Origin: M55B177 sp034722275
GTDB taxonomy: Bacteria; Chloroflexota; Dehalococcoidia; GIF9; AB-539-J10
DNA: 64,000 bases
Assembly: GCA_034722275.1 (NCBI GenBank)
Contig: JAYENW010000001.1
Location: forward strand, 62,001-126,000
Reading direction: 5' to 3'
Shown here piece after piece: positions 32,385-40,340 of this stretch. The notes beneath the pieces were generated by a model. It ran no database searches, was not told the origin of the DNA, and saw nothing but the letters and a program-made list of their open reading frames with translations. How positions within the stretch are numbered: the first letter of the stretch is position 1; the number at the start of each line of letters is the position of its first letter. The position numbers were made by a program, and so were the translations under genes.

Positions 32385-33227
32385 ATGACGGTTAAAGTGG
32401 TAACTGATAGCACATGTGACATTCTCCCTGAAGTGGCTCAGGAACTGGGAATCATTGTAGTACCCCTATTCATTCATTTTGGTAATGAAGTATATCAAGA
32501 TGGCGTTGACCTCAGTGCTGATGAGTTTTATCAGAAGCTGGTAACAGGAGCTGAGCTTCCCAAAAGCTCGGCACCTCCCTCAAGCCTTTTCACAGAGACC
32601 TATGAAAGGCTTGCTGCTGAAAGCGACGAGATCATCTCTATCCATATCTCCACCAAGTTAAGTGCTACCTACAACTGTGCCTTGATAGGCAAGAGAGGGG
32701 TGAAAGTAGGTTGCCGCGTGGAGGTAATCGATTCTTTCTCAGCATCGATTGGGCTGGGCATTCTGGTGATAGCCGCTGCCAAGATGGCGTCAAGTGGAGC
32801 TGATTTGAATCAAATCACAGCTATGGTAACTCAGGCTATACCCAGGATACACTATTTCGGCATGGTAGATACTTTGGAGTATCTCTATAAAGGGGGACGT
32901 ATAGGCAAGGCGCAGGCATTTTTGGGCTCGCTGCTCAATGTAAAGCCTCTGCTGACTGTTCAAGATGGGGAAGTATGTCCTTTGGAAAGGGTGCGTAGTC
33001 GTTCCAAGGCAATAACAAGATTATGCGAATTGACAGGGGAGTTTCATGGTATTAAGGAGATGGCTATAGCCCATGCTACTACTCCTGATGAATTGGAAGT
33101 GCTAGCCAAGCGTATAGCTCCATTATTCCCTCAGGGGCAGATATATAAATCAAAATGTGGCGCAACAATAGGGACGTATGTGGGGCCGGGATGCTTGACT
33201 GTGGCTCTGATTGAAGAAGAGGTATAA
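32385..33227 (+). CDS. DegV family protein
   Basis: A 280-residue fatty-acid-binding DegV protein. It begins VKVVTDSTCDILPEVAQEL and has PKSSAPPSS, ISIHISTKLSATYNCA, VEVIDSFSASIGLG and YLYKGGRIGKAQAFLGSLLNVKPLL. Members bind a fatty acyl chain and in Firmicutes (FakB) present it to a fatty acid kinase; no FakA kinase is in the window. The ATG at 32385 is chosen because AAAGGAG lies 8 nt upstream; the frame is open from a TTG at 32343. Confidence 0.9.
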   Translation: MTVKVVTDSTCDILPEVAQELGIIVVPLFIHFGNEVYQDGVDLSADEFYQKLVTGAELPKSSAPPSSLFTETYERLAAESDEIISIHISTKLSATYNCALIGKRGVKVGCRVEVIDSFSASIGLGILVIAAAKMASSGADLNQITAMVTQAIPRIHYFGMVDTLEYLYKGGRIGKAQAFLGSLLNVKPLLTVQDGEVCPLERVRSRSKAITRLCELTGEFHGIKEMAIAHATTPDELEVLAKRIAPLFPQGQIYKSKCGATIGTYVGPGCLTVALIEEEV

Positions 33228-33252
33228 TGCCAGGCTGGCGCAAATTCAAAAG

Positions 33253-33280
33253 TGGGGGAGCAAACATTGTTGCTCCCCCA
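33253..33280. terminator. Intergenic hairpin between convergent genes
   Basis: TGGGGGAGCAA (33253-33263) and TTGCTCCCCCA (33270-33280) form a perfect 11-bp stem with a 6-nt loop. It lies 25 bp after degV and downstream of the oppositely oriented NSS transporter operon, so it may terminate both. No strong T-run follows. Confidence 0.6.
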
Positions 33281-33341
33281 TTCGGTCCCTACTTAGGGGA
33301 TAATCACTTTTACCCCGCCTTCTTATGGCTATTCTTCAGGG

Positions 33342-33452
33342 TTAGCCTTCCCATTCGCCTCCGCCTTTTCCCATGCGAGAAAAACACCATGACAATGCCC
33401 CAATGAATATTAGCCACATGATAACTGTGGCAATTATTGCACCGGTATTCAT
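33342..33452 (-). CDS. Small subunit of NSS-family transporter (MetS-like)
   Basis: A 36-residue protein (MNTGAIIATVIMWLIFIG..., ending GEWEG) with one transmembrane helix followed by a short basic, Gly-rich tail. Its ATG overlaps the transporter stop as ATGA and has GGAGG 8 nt upstream. It matches in size, topology and position the tiny small subunit of methionine/alanine NSS importers. It is easily missed by gene callers. Confidence 0.75.
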   Translation of the reverse strand: MNTGAIIATVIMWLIFIGALSWCFSRMGKGGGEWEG

Positions 33453-34984
33453 TTTTTGCTCACCTCCGATTCTTCACTTGTGATAACAGGAACTTTGGTC
33501 TTGCGTGATTGCAGCAGGAAACTCAAACCCAGACTTACTATGAGTATGATCCATACAATATGAGAGCCATTTAGTATACCCATCTGGTAGCCCCCATATG
33601 CTTCAGGTATATCATGGATGAAACCTCCGTAAATTACTACAAAGAGCAAACCTGCAGGCACGACAATTTTTATCAGCCAGTCAAACCAGGCTCCAACTTT
33701 GATATCTGAAGTTTTATTTATGTGCTCTCTGAGCTTTTTAGCGCCAAATACCCAGCCGACCACGATGCAGGATAGCGCACCAGTTAGCAGCAAGCCATAG
33801 AAGCAAACTGCTCTATCCAGCATATCGGGTCCCCAGTAAAGGCCTCCAGGCGCGGTGAAAATAATTCCTATTAAGAAGCCGATGCCGCAAACACCTGCTG
33901 TGGTCTTTGTCCTGCTCCAGCCAAATTTATCCATAAGCGGGCGAACCACTCCACCATAAGCAAGGAAGAACGCTGAATCTATGCCTAAAAAGAACAAACA
34001 AAGGAAAAAGATTACACCAATAAAACCCGCTGCCGCCGGCATCATAGAGATTGCCACGGGAAAGGTTACGAAAGCCAGACCAACACTCGAAGCGCTAACC
34101 TCCCCCACCGGAATGGATAAAGTATGCATTATGAAACCGACGGTGCTAAATACGGCGAAACCAGCGAAGAAACTGGTGGCACAATTAGAAAAGGATGTTA
34201 TAAAGGCATTATTGGTCACATCAGCTTTCTTGGCGACAAAGCTGCCGTAGGCATACATTCCCGCCATTCCTAGCGAAAGGGTAAAGGCAATCTGGCTAAA
34301 GGCACCAAACCACACCTCCGCGTTCCCCAGCGCAGCAAAGTTTGGGGTGAGGTAATAGTTGAGCCCCTCAGTAGCGCCAGGCAGAGTTAAGCCTCTTATA
34401 AGTAAGATGATCAGCAAAGCCCAAGGGATAGTTACTGTCCAGACAGCAACCTTTCCTATCACTCTGGCTCCTTTAAATATGATAAAAAATATGACCACCC
34501 AGGTAAGTGCCAGAAAACCTACCAAGGCTCCAATAGGAGCGCCAAGCACGGTTGGCCCTGATGACAGATGCAAGACTTGGTCAAAGAAAAATGGTGCGGC
34601 TCCTGCAGCTCCAGCCTCCCCTGCTCCCCAAGCCACACTAGCAGAAGAACCTACATAGTGGAGAGACCAAGCCATTATTACAGTATAGTAGGTATCTATC
34701 AGGAAGGCACAGAAAACTGCCCACCAGCCTAGCCATTCCCATTTTTTCCCTATTCCCTCAAAAACGCCGGGAGCACTTCTCTGAAAATAACGACCCATAC
34801 CGAACTCGAGCATGAGCCAGGGAACACCGAGCACAATCAAGCCAACTATCCAGGGTATTAGGAAAGCTCCGCCACCATATTTGTAGGTTAAGTAAGGAAA
34901 CCTCCACAGGTTGCCTAAACCTATTGCTGAGCCTATTGCCGCAAATATGAAGTAGTACCTACTGCTCCATCTTTCTCTTTGCAT
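33449..34984 (-). CDS. Sodium-dependent transporter, NSS (SNF) family
   Basis: A 511-residue neurotransmitter:sodium symporter-family protein with about 12 hydrophobic segments. The N-terminal WSSRYYFIFAAIGSAIGLGNLWRFPYL is the conserved Na1/Na2 and substrate-site helix. Bacterial members import amino acids. AAGGAG 7 nt before the ATG at 34984 supports that start over the frame extension to 35011. The 36-residue partner is encoded directly downstream with an ATGA overlap, which points to the MetP-type methionine/alanine branch. Confidence 0.92.
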   Translation of the reverse strand: MQRERWSSRYYFIFAAIGSAIGLGNLWRFPYLTYKYGGGAFLIPWIVGLIVLGVPWLMLEFGMGRYFQRSAPGVFEGIGKKWEWLGWWAVFCAFLIDTYYTVIMAWSLHYVGSSASVAWGAGEAGAAGAAPFFFDQVLHLSSGPTVLGAPIGALVGFLALTWVVIFFIIFKGARVIGKVAVWTVTIPWALLIILLIRGLTLPGATEGLNYYLTPNFAALGNAEVWFGAFSQIAFTLSLGMAGMYAYGSFVAKKADVTNNAFITSFSNCATSFFAGFAVFSTVGFIMHTLSIPVGEVSASSVGLAFVTFPVAISMMPAAAGFIGVIFFLCLFFLGIDSAFFLAYGGVVRPLMDKFGWSRTKTTAGVCGIGFLIGIIFTAPGGLYWGPDMLDRAVCFYGLLLTGALSCIVVGWVFGAKKLREHINKTSDIKVGAWFDWLIKIVVPAGLLFVVIYGGFIHDIPEAYGGYQMGILNGSHIVWIILIVSLGLSFLLQSRKTKVPVITSEESEVSKK

Positions 34985-35426
34985 AATTATTCTCCTTATT
35001 TCTACTTCCAACTATAAAATGCACCGCATCCCCTCTTCCTAAGAACTTGAATGATATTCGTTCCACGTAAACCTGAGTTAAAAAGTCAGGTCTCGTTTCA
35101 AAAGGTGTTATCATAGGGGGTTTTGCCCCCAAGGCATTATCACATGCATACCTACAAGGGCGAAATAGTTATTGCGTTCCTTTATTTTTAACAATATTTT
35201 TTTCACAGCTTGGCGTCGATTATAAAGTGACAAGTCCAGGCATGTCAATACATTGTGTTAAAAATTTTAAATTTTGTTGAAAAAATCACGGGATCACATA
35301 GGCCCAAGCACATTTCCCTCATTAAGCTTGACATTCCCTGTTTAACTGTCGTAAAGGCATACCTTTGCTGAGGAGAATGCCAACCTCCTGGTCTTGGAAA
35401 GTGTCAGTACCGAGATGAGCCCTTAA
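34985..35426. other. Non-coding gap upstream of the NSS transporter
   Basis: No gene is seen. The stretch is AT-rich in 35180-35290. Two small inverted repeats are visible: ACCTGA/TCAGGT (35071-35091, 9-nt loop) and GGGGG/CCCCC (35116-35130, 5-nt loop). They lie in the presumptive leader of the leftward NSS transporter mRNA. I do not recognise a known riboswitch or a good promoter. Confidence 0.5.
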
Positions 35427-36416
35427 CTATTCTATTATTTTTGTTGCTCTGTCCATAACTGACTGTGGAATAGTTATACCTATTCTTTCAGCTGCTGTTG
35501 GGTTTACGTATAAGTCTGTCATCTCACATTTCTCAACGGAAATACTGTCGGGGCTCTCGCCGCGTAGTATACGAACTGCCATCTTGCCACTCTGCTCGCC
35601 GTGGTAGTAATAGTTTATGCCGGGAGTGGCAATTGCCCCTTTCTCAACTATAGCTACATCTGCGCCAAAAAGTGGTATTTTCATGTCCTCACAAGCACTT
35701 ACTACGGGATCGTAAGCTGAGGCTACAGTATTATCTGTGGGAATCCACATAGCATCAACTCCATCAAGAGAAAGAGCGGCAGTCATGACATCAGCTGACG
35801 TAGCTACAGAGCGCTCTTCGATCTTGGTAATGCCCAGCCCCGAAGCGCACTTATTCAGCTCCTTTATTTGCACGGCTGAATTCACCTCGCCCGCATTGTA
35901 GATTGTTCCTAACGTCGCAACGTCAGGGCAAATTTCCTTAATTAGTTTTATTTGGGTAGCAACGTCAGCCCAGTCACTGACCCCACTTATGTTGCCCCCG
36001 GGTTTTTCCCAGCTATCAACAATCTTGGCTGATACCGGGTCGGTAACGCAGCTAAAAACTATGGGGATATCGGTGGTCGCAGCAGCACAAGCTTGGGCTA
36101 TGGGCGTAGCTATGGCCAAGATCAAGTCCACTTTCTCTGAAACGAACTTGTCAGCAATCGTAGCTGCTATAGACATGTCACCATTAGCATTGCATTGATC
36201 ATACTCGACGTTTACCCCTTCTACAAAACCCTCGTCTGCCATAGCTTTAATGAAGCCCTCACGAGCAGCATCTAAAGCAGGGTGGGTGACTATTTGAACT
36301 ATGCCAATCTTATAGACCTTTCCTTCTGGTGGCGTTGAAATACACCCACTCATGAGCGGCAATGCCAAAGCTAATGCCAGCATCAAGCAAATAATAACTA
36401 AGCCTTTCTTTTTCAT
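35427..36416 (-). CDS. ABC transporter substrate-binding lipoprotein (ABC_sub_bind/TrpX type), orphan
   Basis: A 329-residue exported lipoprotein. The signal peptide ends at a lipobox (PLMSGC, Cys25). The mature part has the two-lobe ABC_sub_bind fold: YKIGIVQIVTHPALDAAREGF, IPIVFSCVTDPVSAKIV, LGTIYNAGEVNS, IPLFGADVAIVEKGAIATPG, GINYYYHGEQSGKMAVRIL. Relatives such as TrpX bind aromatic amino acids or similar ligands. The matching permease and ATPase genes are not adjacent, so it is an orphan here. A strong AAGGAGG precedes the ATG. A perfect 17-bp inverted repeat lies 50 bp upstream. Confidence 0.9.
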   Translation of the reverse strand: MKKKGLVIICLMLALALALPLMSGCISTPPEGKVYKIGIVQIVTHPALDAAREGFIKAMADEGFVEGVNVEYDQCNANGDMSIAATIADKFVSEKVDLILAIATPIAQACAAATTDIPIVFSCVTDPVSAKIVDSWEKPGGNISGVSDWADVATQIKLIKEICPDVATLGTIYNAGEVNSAVQIKELNKCASGLGITKIEERSVATSADVMTAALSLDGVDAMWIPTDNTVASAYDPVVSACEDMKIPLFGADVAIVEKGAIATPGINYYYHGEQSGKMAVRILRGESPDSISVEKCEMTDLYVNPTAAERIGITIPQSVMDRATKIIE

Positions 36417-36465
36417 GTAAAACCTCCTTATATTTAGAAAAATGGTGGATTTTCTATATTGGGTT

Positions 36466-36501
36466 ATTTATCTTGCCCATCATTTGATGGGCAAGATAAA
36501 T
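36466..36501. repeat. Perfect 17-bp inverted repeat upstream of the lipoprotein gene
   Basis: ATTTATCTTGCCCATCA (36466-36482) is followed after TT by its exact reverse complement (36485-36501). It stands between the end of the HAD hydrolase gene and the start of the leftward binding-protein gene. It could terminate HAD transcripts or act as an operator; there is no T-run beyond the arms. Confidence 0.75.
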
Positions 36502-36613
36502 ATGAAGGTAGTTAGAGGCTCCTGTGATTCTAAGTAACTTAACAGCATTCCCGTCTTCATTTAATTAAATTTTGAGTATACATTATAATAAATCAAACCT
36601 CAATTATGTTACA

Positions 36614-37246
36614 CTATATAGTGTTAAGTAAATATTTTACCTGAGTCAAATTGGCAATAGATTCTCGATGGTTATTCCCGGATCTATCAAGATAGAAAGC
36701 ATTTATGCCAATCTGCTTGGGGTTAAGAAAATCAAATTGCCAGTTATCGCCAACATGGGCAAGCTCACCGGGTTCAACTTCCAGTTCTCGACATATAGAA
36801 AGATAAAACTCGGGACTCTTGATTTGTTGGTAATGGGAGATCGAAGAAAAGACATGAGAGAAATAAAGTTCGATATCTCGCAGCAGATAGTGCAATAGCT
36901 CGATGGGAGTGCCTGAGGCAACTACCAGTTCGTATTTATCCTTGAGAGTGGAGAGAATCTCACTCACTTCGGGATAGCAGGATGCTTTCTCAAGACAACG
37001 TTCTATCACTGGCTCAGGGGCACCCAAACCAAGCAAATTGAACCAGTATCTGATATTGTACCATTCTATCCTCTGGTCTCCCACTTCAGCATATTTATTG
37101 GATATGGCTTTCTTGGCCTGCTCAAATTCAAGCCCTTGTTTTTCAGCGTAAAGTGCTGGAATAGCCCCGTGCCATATAGCCTGACTGAAGTCAGGTGTCA
37201 CTAAAGTTCCTTCGGCGTCAAAGGAAACTATTTTAATTTGGTTCAT
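36614..37246 (-). CDS. HAD-superfamily hydrolase with variant motif I
   Basis: About 210 residues from the ATG at 37246 (the frame extends to a TTG at 37255). It resembles REG-2/HDHD3-like HAD proteins: motif I SFDAEGTLV, helical cap (residues about 15-100), motif II VVASGTPIE, motif III Lys in IKSPEFY, and motif IV HVGDNWQFDF. The second Asp of DxDGT is Glu12 (DAEGT), which may change or slow phosphatase chemistry. The substrate is unknown. The promoter lies so close that the mRNA would carry only 3-4 leader bases. Confidence 0.82.
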   Translation of the reverse strand: MNQIKIVSFDAEGTLVTPDFSQAIWHGAIPALYAEKQGLEFEQAKKAISNKYAEVGDQRIEWYNIRYWFNLLGLGAPEPVIERCLEKASCYPEVSEILSTLKDKYELVVASGTPIELLHYLLRDIELYFSHVFSSISHYQQIKSPEFYLSICRELEVEPGELAHVGDNWQFDFLNPKQIGINAFYLDRSGNNHRESIANLTQVKYLLNTI

Positions 37247-37256
37247 TAAAACCAAG

Positions 37257-37285
37257 ATAATATCATAACTATCAACGAGTGTCTA
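37257..37285 (-). promoter_or_regulatory. Promoter for the HAD hydrolase gene
   Basis: On the minus strand TAGACA (37285-37280) and TATTAT (37262-37257) are 17 bp apart, 5 of 6 matches each. The predicted start is 3-4 nt before the ATG at 37246. It sits back to back with the radical SAM promoter, the two -35 boxes being 1 bp apart. Confidence 0.55.
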
Positions 37286-37286
37286 T

Positions 37287-37315
37287 TTGAAAATTTCCTC
37301 AAGTAAGGATACAAT
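37287..37315 (+). promoter_or_regulatory. Promoter for the radical SAM gene, giving a leaderless mRNA
   Basis: TTGAAA (37287-37292) and TACAAT (37310-37315) are separated by 17 bp. Seven bases later lies 37322, the base before the ATG at 37323, so the transcript would be leaderless or nearly so. The gene has no well-placed Shine-Dalgarno sequence, which agrees. Confidence 0.6.
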
Positions 37316-37322
37316 ACCTTAG

Positions 37323-38492
37323 ATGGTATCTGGTTACTCTCTTGATACTGAAAAATTAACGCGCACTTTTGAACTGGGGCCGATAAGACCTCCCAGCGAA
37401 GCTTATTCTTTGCTCATAAGGGCTACCCGAAATTGTCCCTGGAACAGATGTCTCTTCTGCCATACCTATAAGGGTACTAAATTTGAATTACGGTCACGGG
37501 AGGACATTTTCGATGATATCGAAGCCGCCAAAGCTATTAGCGAAGGCATAAAGGAGATCGCTTGGAGAAAGGGCTGTGGTGATCGAGTTAACGAGGTAGC
37601 GGCAGCGGTTAGCAATCAGCTGGGATACGGGTCATGCATGTGTCATGTCGCTTTATGGCTCTGGGCAGGAGCTGAGTCAGCTTTCCTTCAGGATTCCGAT
37701 ACCCTCATTATGAGAACCCCTGAACTAATTCAGGTGATTGCCTTCTTGAGGAAAACTTTTCCCACTCTGAACAGAATAACTTCTTATGCTCGCTCTCATA
37801 CCTCGGCGAGGAAATCATTGCAGGAATTAAGAGAGCTTAAAGATGTTGGTTTGGATAGAATTCACACTGGATTGGAGACCGGTTATGATGTGTTGCTGGC
37901 TTACATGCAAAAAGGAACCACTGCCAAACAACATATTGTGGGCGGCAAGAAGGTGAAAGAAGCTGGTATATCCCTTTGCGAATATGTCATGCCTGGTTTA
38001 GGAGGCAGGGATATGTCTCGGCAACATGCCTTGGAGACTGCCCGCGTCCTGAATGAAATTGACCCTGATTATATCAGGCTGCGCAGCCTCCACATTCGCC
38101 CAGATACCCCTTTAAGGGCTAAACTCCTGGAAGGAGACTTTGTGTTGGCCACGGAAGACGAAGTGGTGGAAGAAATAGGTCTCTTCATTGATAAGTTGCA
38201 TGTTACCAGCCAGCTTAAAAGTGACCATATCTTAAACCTGCTGCCTGAAATAGAAGGCAAGATGCCCGAGGATAAGCACAAATGCCTGGATATCATCAAT
38301 ACTTATCTCAGTCTGTCACATGAAGAAAGACTCAACTTCAGGCTTGGGAGAAGGGCTGGATATTATGAAAAACTGGCTGATCTCCACGACGGTTACTGGC
38401 ATGATAAAATAGAGGAAGCCATAAAACATCTCAGGTCGCAGGGTGATGATGTTGACGAAGTGATATTTGGGCTGAAGGACAACTTTATTTAA
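37323..38492 (+). CDS. Radical SAM protein with CX4CX2C cluster motif
   Basis: A 389-residue radical SAM enzyme. The 4Fe-4S ligands are Cys38, Cys43 and Cys46 (NCPWNRCLFC), a CX4CX2C spacing instead of CX3CX2C; this spacing occurs in some B12-free radical SAM families of unknown function. TIM-barrel segments include ITSYARSHTSARKS, LDRIHTGLETGYD and CEYVMPGLGGRDMS (HemN/Elp3-like barrel). No second cluster domain is evident. The product is unknown. It is followed by a 41-codon basic ORF and another radical SAM gene. Confidence 0.85.
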   Translation: MVSGYSLDTEKLTRTFELGPIRPPSEAYSLLIRATRNCPWNRCLFCHTYKGTKFELRSREDIFDDIEAAKAISEGIKEIAWRKGCGDRVNEVAAAVSNQLGYGSCMCHVALWLWAGAESAFLQDSDTLIMRTPELIQVIAFLRKTFPTLNRITSYARSHTSARKSLQELRELKDVGLDRIHTGLETGYDVLLAYMQKGTTAKQHIVGGKKVKEAGISLCEYVMPGLGGRDMSRQHALETARVLNEIDPDYIRLRSLHIRPDTPLRAKLLEGDFVLATEDEVVEEIGLFIDKLHVTSQLKSDHILNLLPEIEGKMPEDKHKCLDIINTYLSLSHEERLNFRLGRRAGYYEKLADLHDGYWHDKIEEAIKHLRSQGDDVDEVIFGLKDNFI

Positions 38493-38501
38493 GGTGCAGT
38501 C

Positions 38502-38627
38502 ATGGCAAAAGGGTTCTTGAATTTGAATCGTTTCAAGCATGGCAAGGCGATAAAACAGTATAGCAAGCAAAGGGCTGTTTTACGCCGAGGCAAGAAAATC
38601 AGGGGAAGGGATAAATTTCGTGGCTGA
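38502..38627 (+). CDS. Possible 41-aa cationic peptide between radical SAM genes
   Basis: A 41-codon ORF (starts MAKGFLNLNRFKHGK, ends GRDKFRG) with AAGGTG 6 nt before the ATG and a stop overlapping the next radical SAM start by 8 bp. The peptide is rich in Lys and Arg (about 17 of 41) with one Tyr and no Cys. The spacing and overlap look like a real gene. It could be a radical SAM substrate peptide, a small nucleic-acid-binding protein, or chance. Confidence 0.4.
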   Translation: MAKGFLNLNRFKHGKAIKQYSKQRAVLRRGKKIRGRDKFRG

Positions 38628-39741
38628 AATAGATAAGCTCAACTTTAGACCTATTCCACCGCCGTTCATGGTTTCTTATGGCATCACTGCCAAATGTAAT
38701 CTGAATTGTAAGCATTGCTATGCCCAAGCTACTGAAGAAGCATCGCCTGATGAACTATCAACGGAAGAAGCTGAGAGACTTATCGATGACTTGGCAGAAT
38801 GGGGAGTCAAATTTCTTGTCTTGGATGGTGGTGAGCCTTTATGTCGTTCCGATTTCCTGGAAATTGCCTCATATGCCTCAGGAAAGGGCATTATCACGGG
38901 AGTTGGCAGTAATGGGACGCTTATTGACCAAGATATTGCAGAAAAAATGAAGCGGGCGGGCATTCAAGTAATAGCTATTTCCATAGACAGTGTTCGCGGA
39001 GAAGTACATGACAATTTTCGAGGCAAGAAAGGAGCTTTCTATCAGGCAATTACTGGAGCGGCAGTTTGTAAGAGAGTCGGCTTGCCGTTTCAATTTGGTA
39101 TGGTTATCAGAAAAGAGACACTCTCTGAAATTCCCGACATGCTAAAGCTGGCTGTCGCTAGCGGAGCCAATGCTGCTGAGTTCTTCGATTTGGTGGAGGT
39201 GGGGAGAGCCAAGACAGAGTGCCGTGGAGCTTCACTGGATCCTGAGGAAAGAAAACAGGCTATGGAGTGGCTGGCGCAAGCTCAAGTAGATTGCCCTATT
39301 GTAATAAGGGTGCCTGCCTGCCCGATGTATACGCTGATCCTTCAAGAAAAGAAAATTGAACCTAAGCACTTCTCGCAGCAAACTTTGGCTCGCATCCCTT
39401 ATTATGGCAGGGGTTGTGCTGCAGGCATGCCTCAAGGCTACATCAGGATTGCACCCAACGGGGAAGTGAACCCCTGTATGCTTTTACAGATCAACCTGGG
39501 TAATGTAAGGAAGAAAAACATCCGCCAGATATGGAATGAATCACCCGTACTGCAGCAACTTCGCTCTCGTGAATTGAAAGGTGCCTGTGGGCGCTGTATC
39601 TATAAAGATATCTGTGCTGGCTGCCGTGGTCGGGCTTATGAAGAAAATGGCGATATCATGGCCACTGATTCCGGTTGCTGGTTAACAACCGCAGAAACAG
39701 GAAATCAAGCTGTTTCTACTGGAACTCGCCTCTCCCCATGA
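38620..39741 (+). CDS. Radical SAM/SPASM domain protein
   Basis: A 373-residue radical SAM enzyme starting at a GTG. Cluster ligands Cys26, Cys30 and Cys33 (CNLNCKHC) are canonical CX3CX2C; LVLDGGEPLCRSDF is the SAM-binding GGE motif. The C-terminal SPASM-like region has Cys in PCMLLQ, GACGRCIYKDICAGCRGRAY and a final SGCW. Relatives include heme d1/AhbD-type and peptide-modifying enzymes (PqqE, MftC). No heme genes flank it; the short ORF upstream is the only candidate peptide. The 3' end overlaps the convergent membrane-protein gene by 26 bp. Confidence 0.9.
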   Translation: MAEIDKLNFRPIPPPFMVSYGITAKCNLNCKHCYAQATEEASPDELSTEEAERLIDDLAEWGVKFLVLDGGEPLCRSDFLEIASYASGKGIITGVGSNGTLIDQDIAEKMKRAGIQVIAISIDSVRGEVHDNFRGKKGAFYQAITGAAVCKRVGLPFQFGMVIRKETLSEIPDMLKLAVASGANAAEFFDLVEVGRAKTECRGASLDPEERKQAMEWLAQAQVDCPIVIRVPACPMYTLILQEKKIEPKHFSQQTLARIPYYGRGCAAGMPQGYIRIAPNGEVNPCMLLQINLGNVRKKNIRQIWNESPVLQQLRSRELKGACGRCIYKDICAGCRGRAYEENGDIMATDSGCWLTTAETGNQAVSTGTRLSP

Positions 39742-40045
39742 TTACAAATATGATTGCTAGTATTCCAAGAATAAACCATGCCCCGAAGAGTGAGCAAATA
39801 GCCCCGGCAAGTGCCAAGCCCCAGATTCTCCTCTTCAATGCATAAACGCCACCTACTATAGCTACTATCCCGAGTATGAGCATGGGGATGGCAGCGGCAC
39901 TAAAAAACATCATCCAATTTGGGACATTTGCTGCACCTGTAGTAGCCGCTCCCACCGTTAGAACTATTATGCCCCCGATCACTTCCAGCGCTCCGGCAAT
40001 AATACTCAAAATGCCAGCAGTTGTTGGCTTCCATGTTTTTTCCAT
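39716..40045 (-). CDS. Small four-helix membrane protein (DUF4064-like)
   Basis: A 109-residue membrane protein with about four hydrophobic segments (residues 9-33, 46-66, 74-88, 89-106), Gly- and Ala-rich, beginning KPTTAGILSIIAGALEVIGG. This is typical of the DUF4064/tandem-TM small protein group of unknown function. Its end overlaps the convergent radical SAM gene by 26 bp. A second tiny membrane protein gene lies 67 bp upstream on the same strand and shares the KPTW start pattern. Confidence 0.75.
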   Translation of the reverse strand: MEKTWKPTTAGILSIIAGALEVIGGIIVLTVGAATTGAANVPNWMMFFSAAAIPMLILGIVAIVGGVYALKRRIWGLALAGAICSLFGAWFILGILAIIFVIMGRGEFQ

Positions 40046-40112
40046 TACCTTACACCTCCTCTGATTCTAAATACTGCCTTTCTACCGGAATATAATCATC
40101 GTTTAACTGAAC

Positions 40113-40268
40113 TCATAGCCCACTAAGAATACTCGCCCAAGGTATGAAAGATACACCCACCAGAAACAGAATTCCCCCAAGTATAGCGTATATTCCCAAG
40201 CTGATAAGAAACATCCTCCAGAACAACCCCCAGGCCAGCTTCCAGGTTGGTTTAACCCCGTTGTCCAT
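40113..40268 (-). CDS. 51-aa single-helix membrane protein
   Basis: An ORF of 51 codons (MDNGVKPTWKLAWGLFWRM..., ending ASILSGL) with GGAGGA 8 nt before the ATG. It has a polar, basic N-terminus and one long hydrophobic segment (residues about 19-50). The N-terminal KPTWKLAWG resembles the start of its downstream neighbour, suggesting a related membrane pair. Not recognised as a named family. Confidence 0.65.
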   Translation of the reverse strand: MDNGVKPTWKLAWGLFWRMFLISLGIYAILGGILFLVGVSFIPWASILSGL

Positions 40269-40340
40269 TTATTTGTTCCTCCTTTTTATATTCTTAAATT
40301 AAGAATATATTGATGATTTTCGGTTGTCAATACCTTTGGC

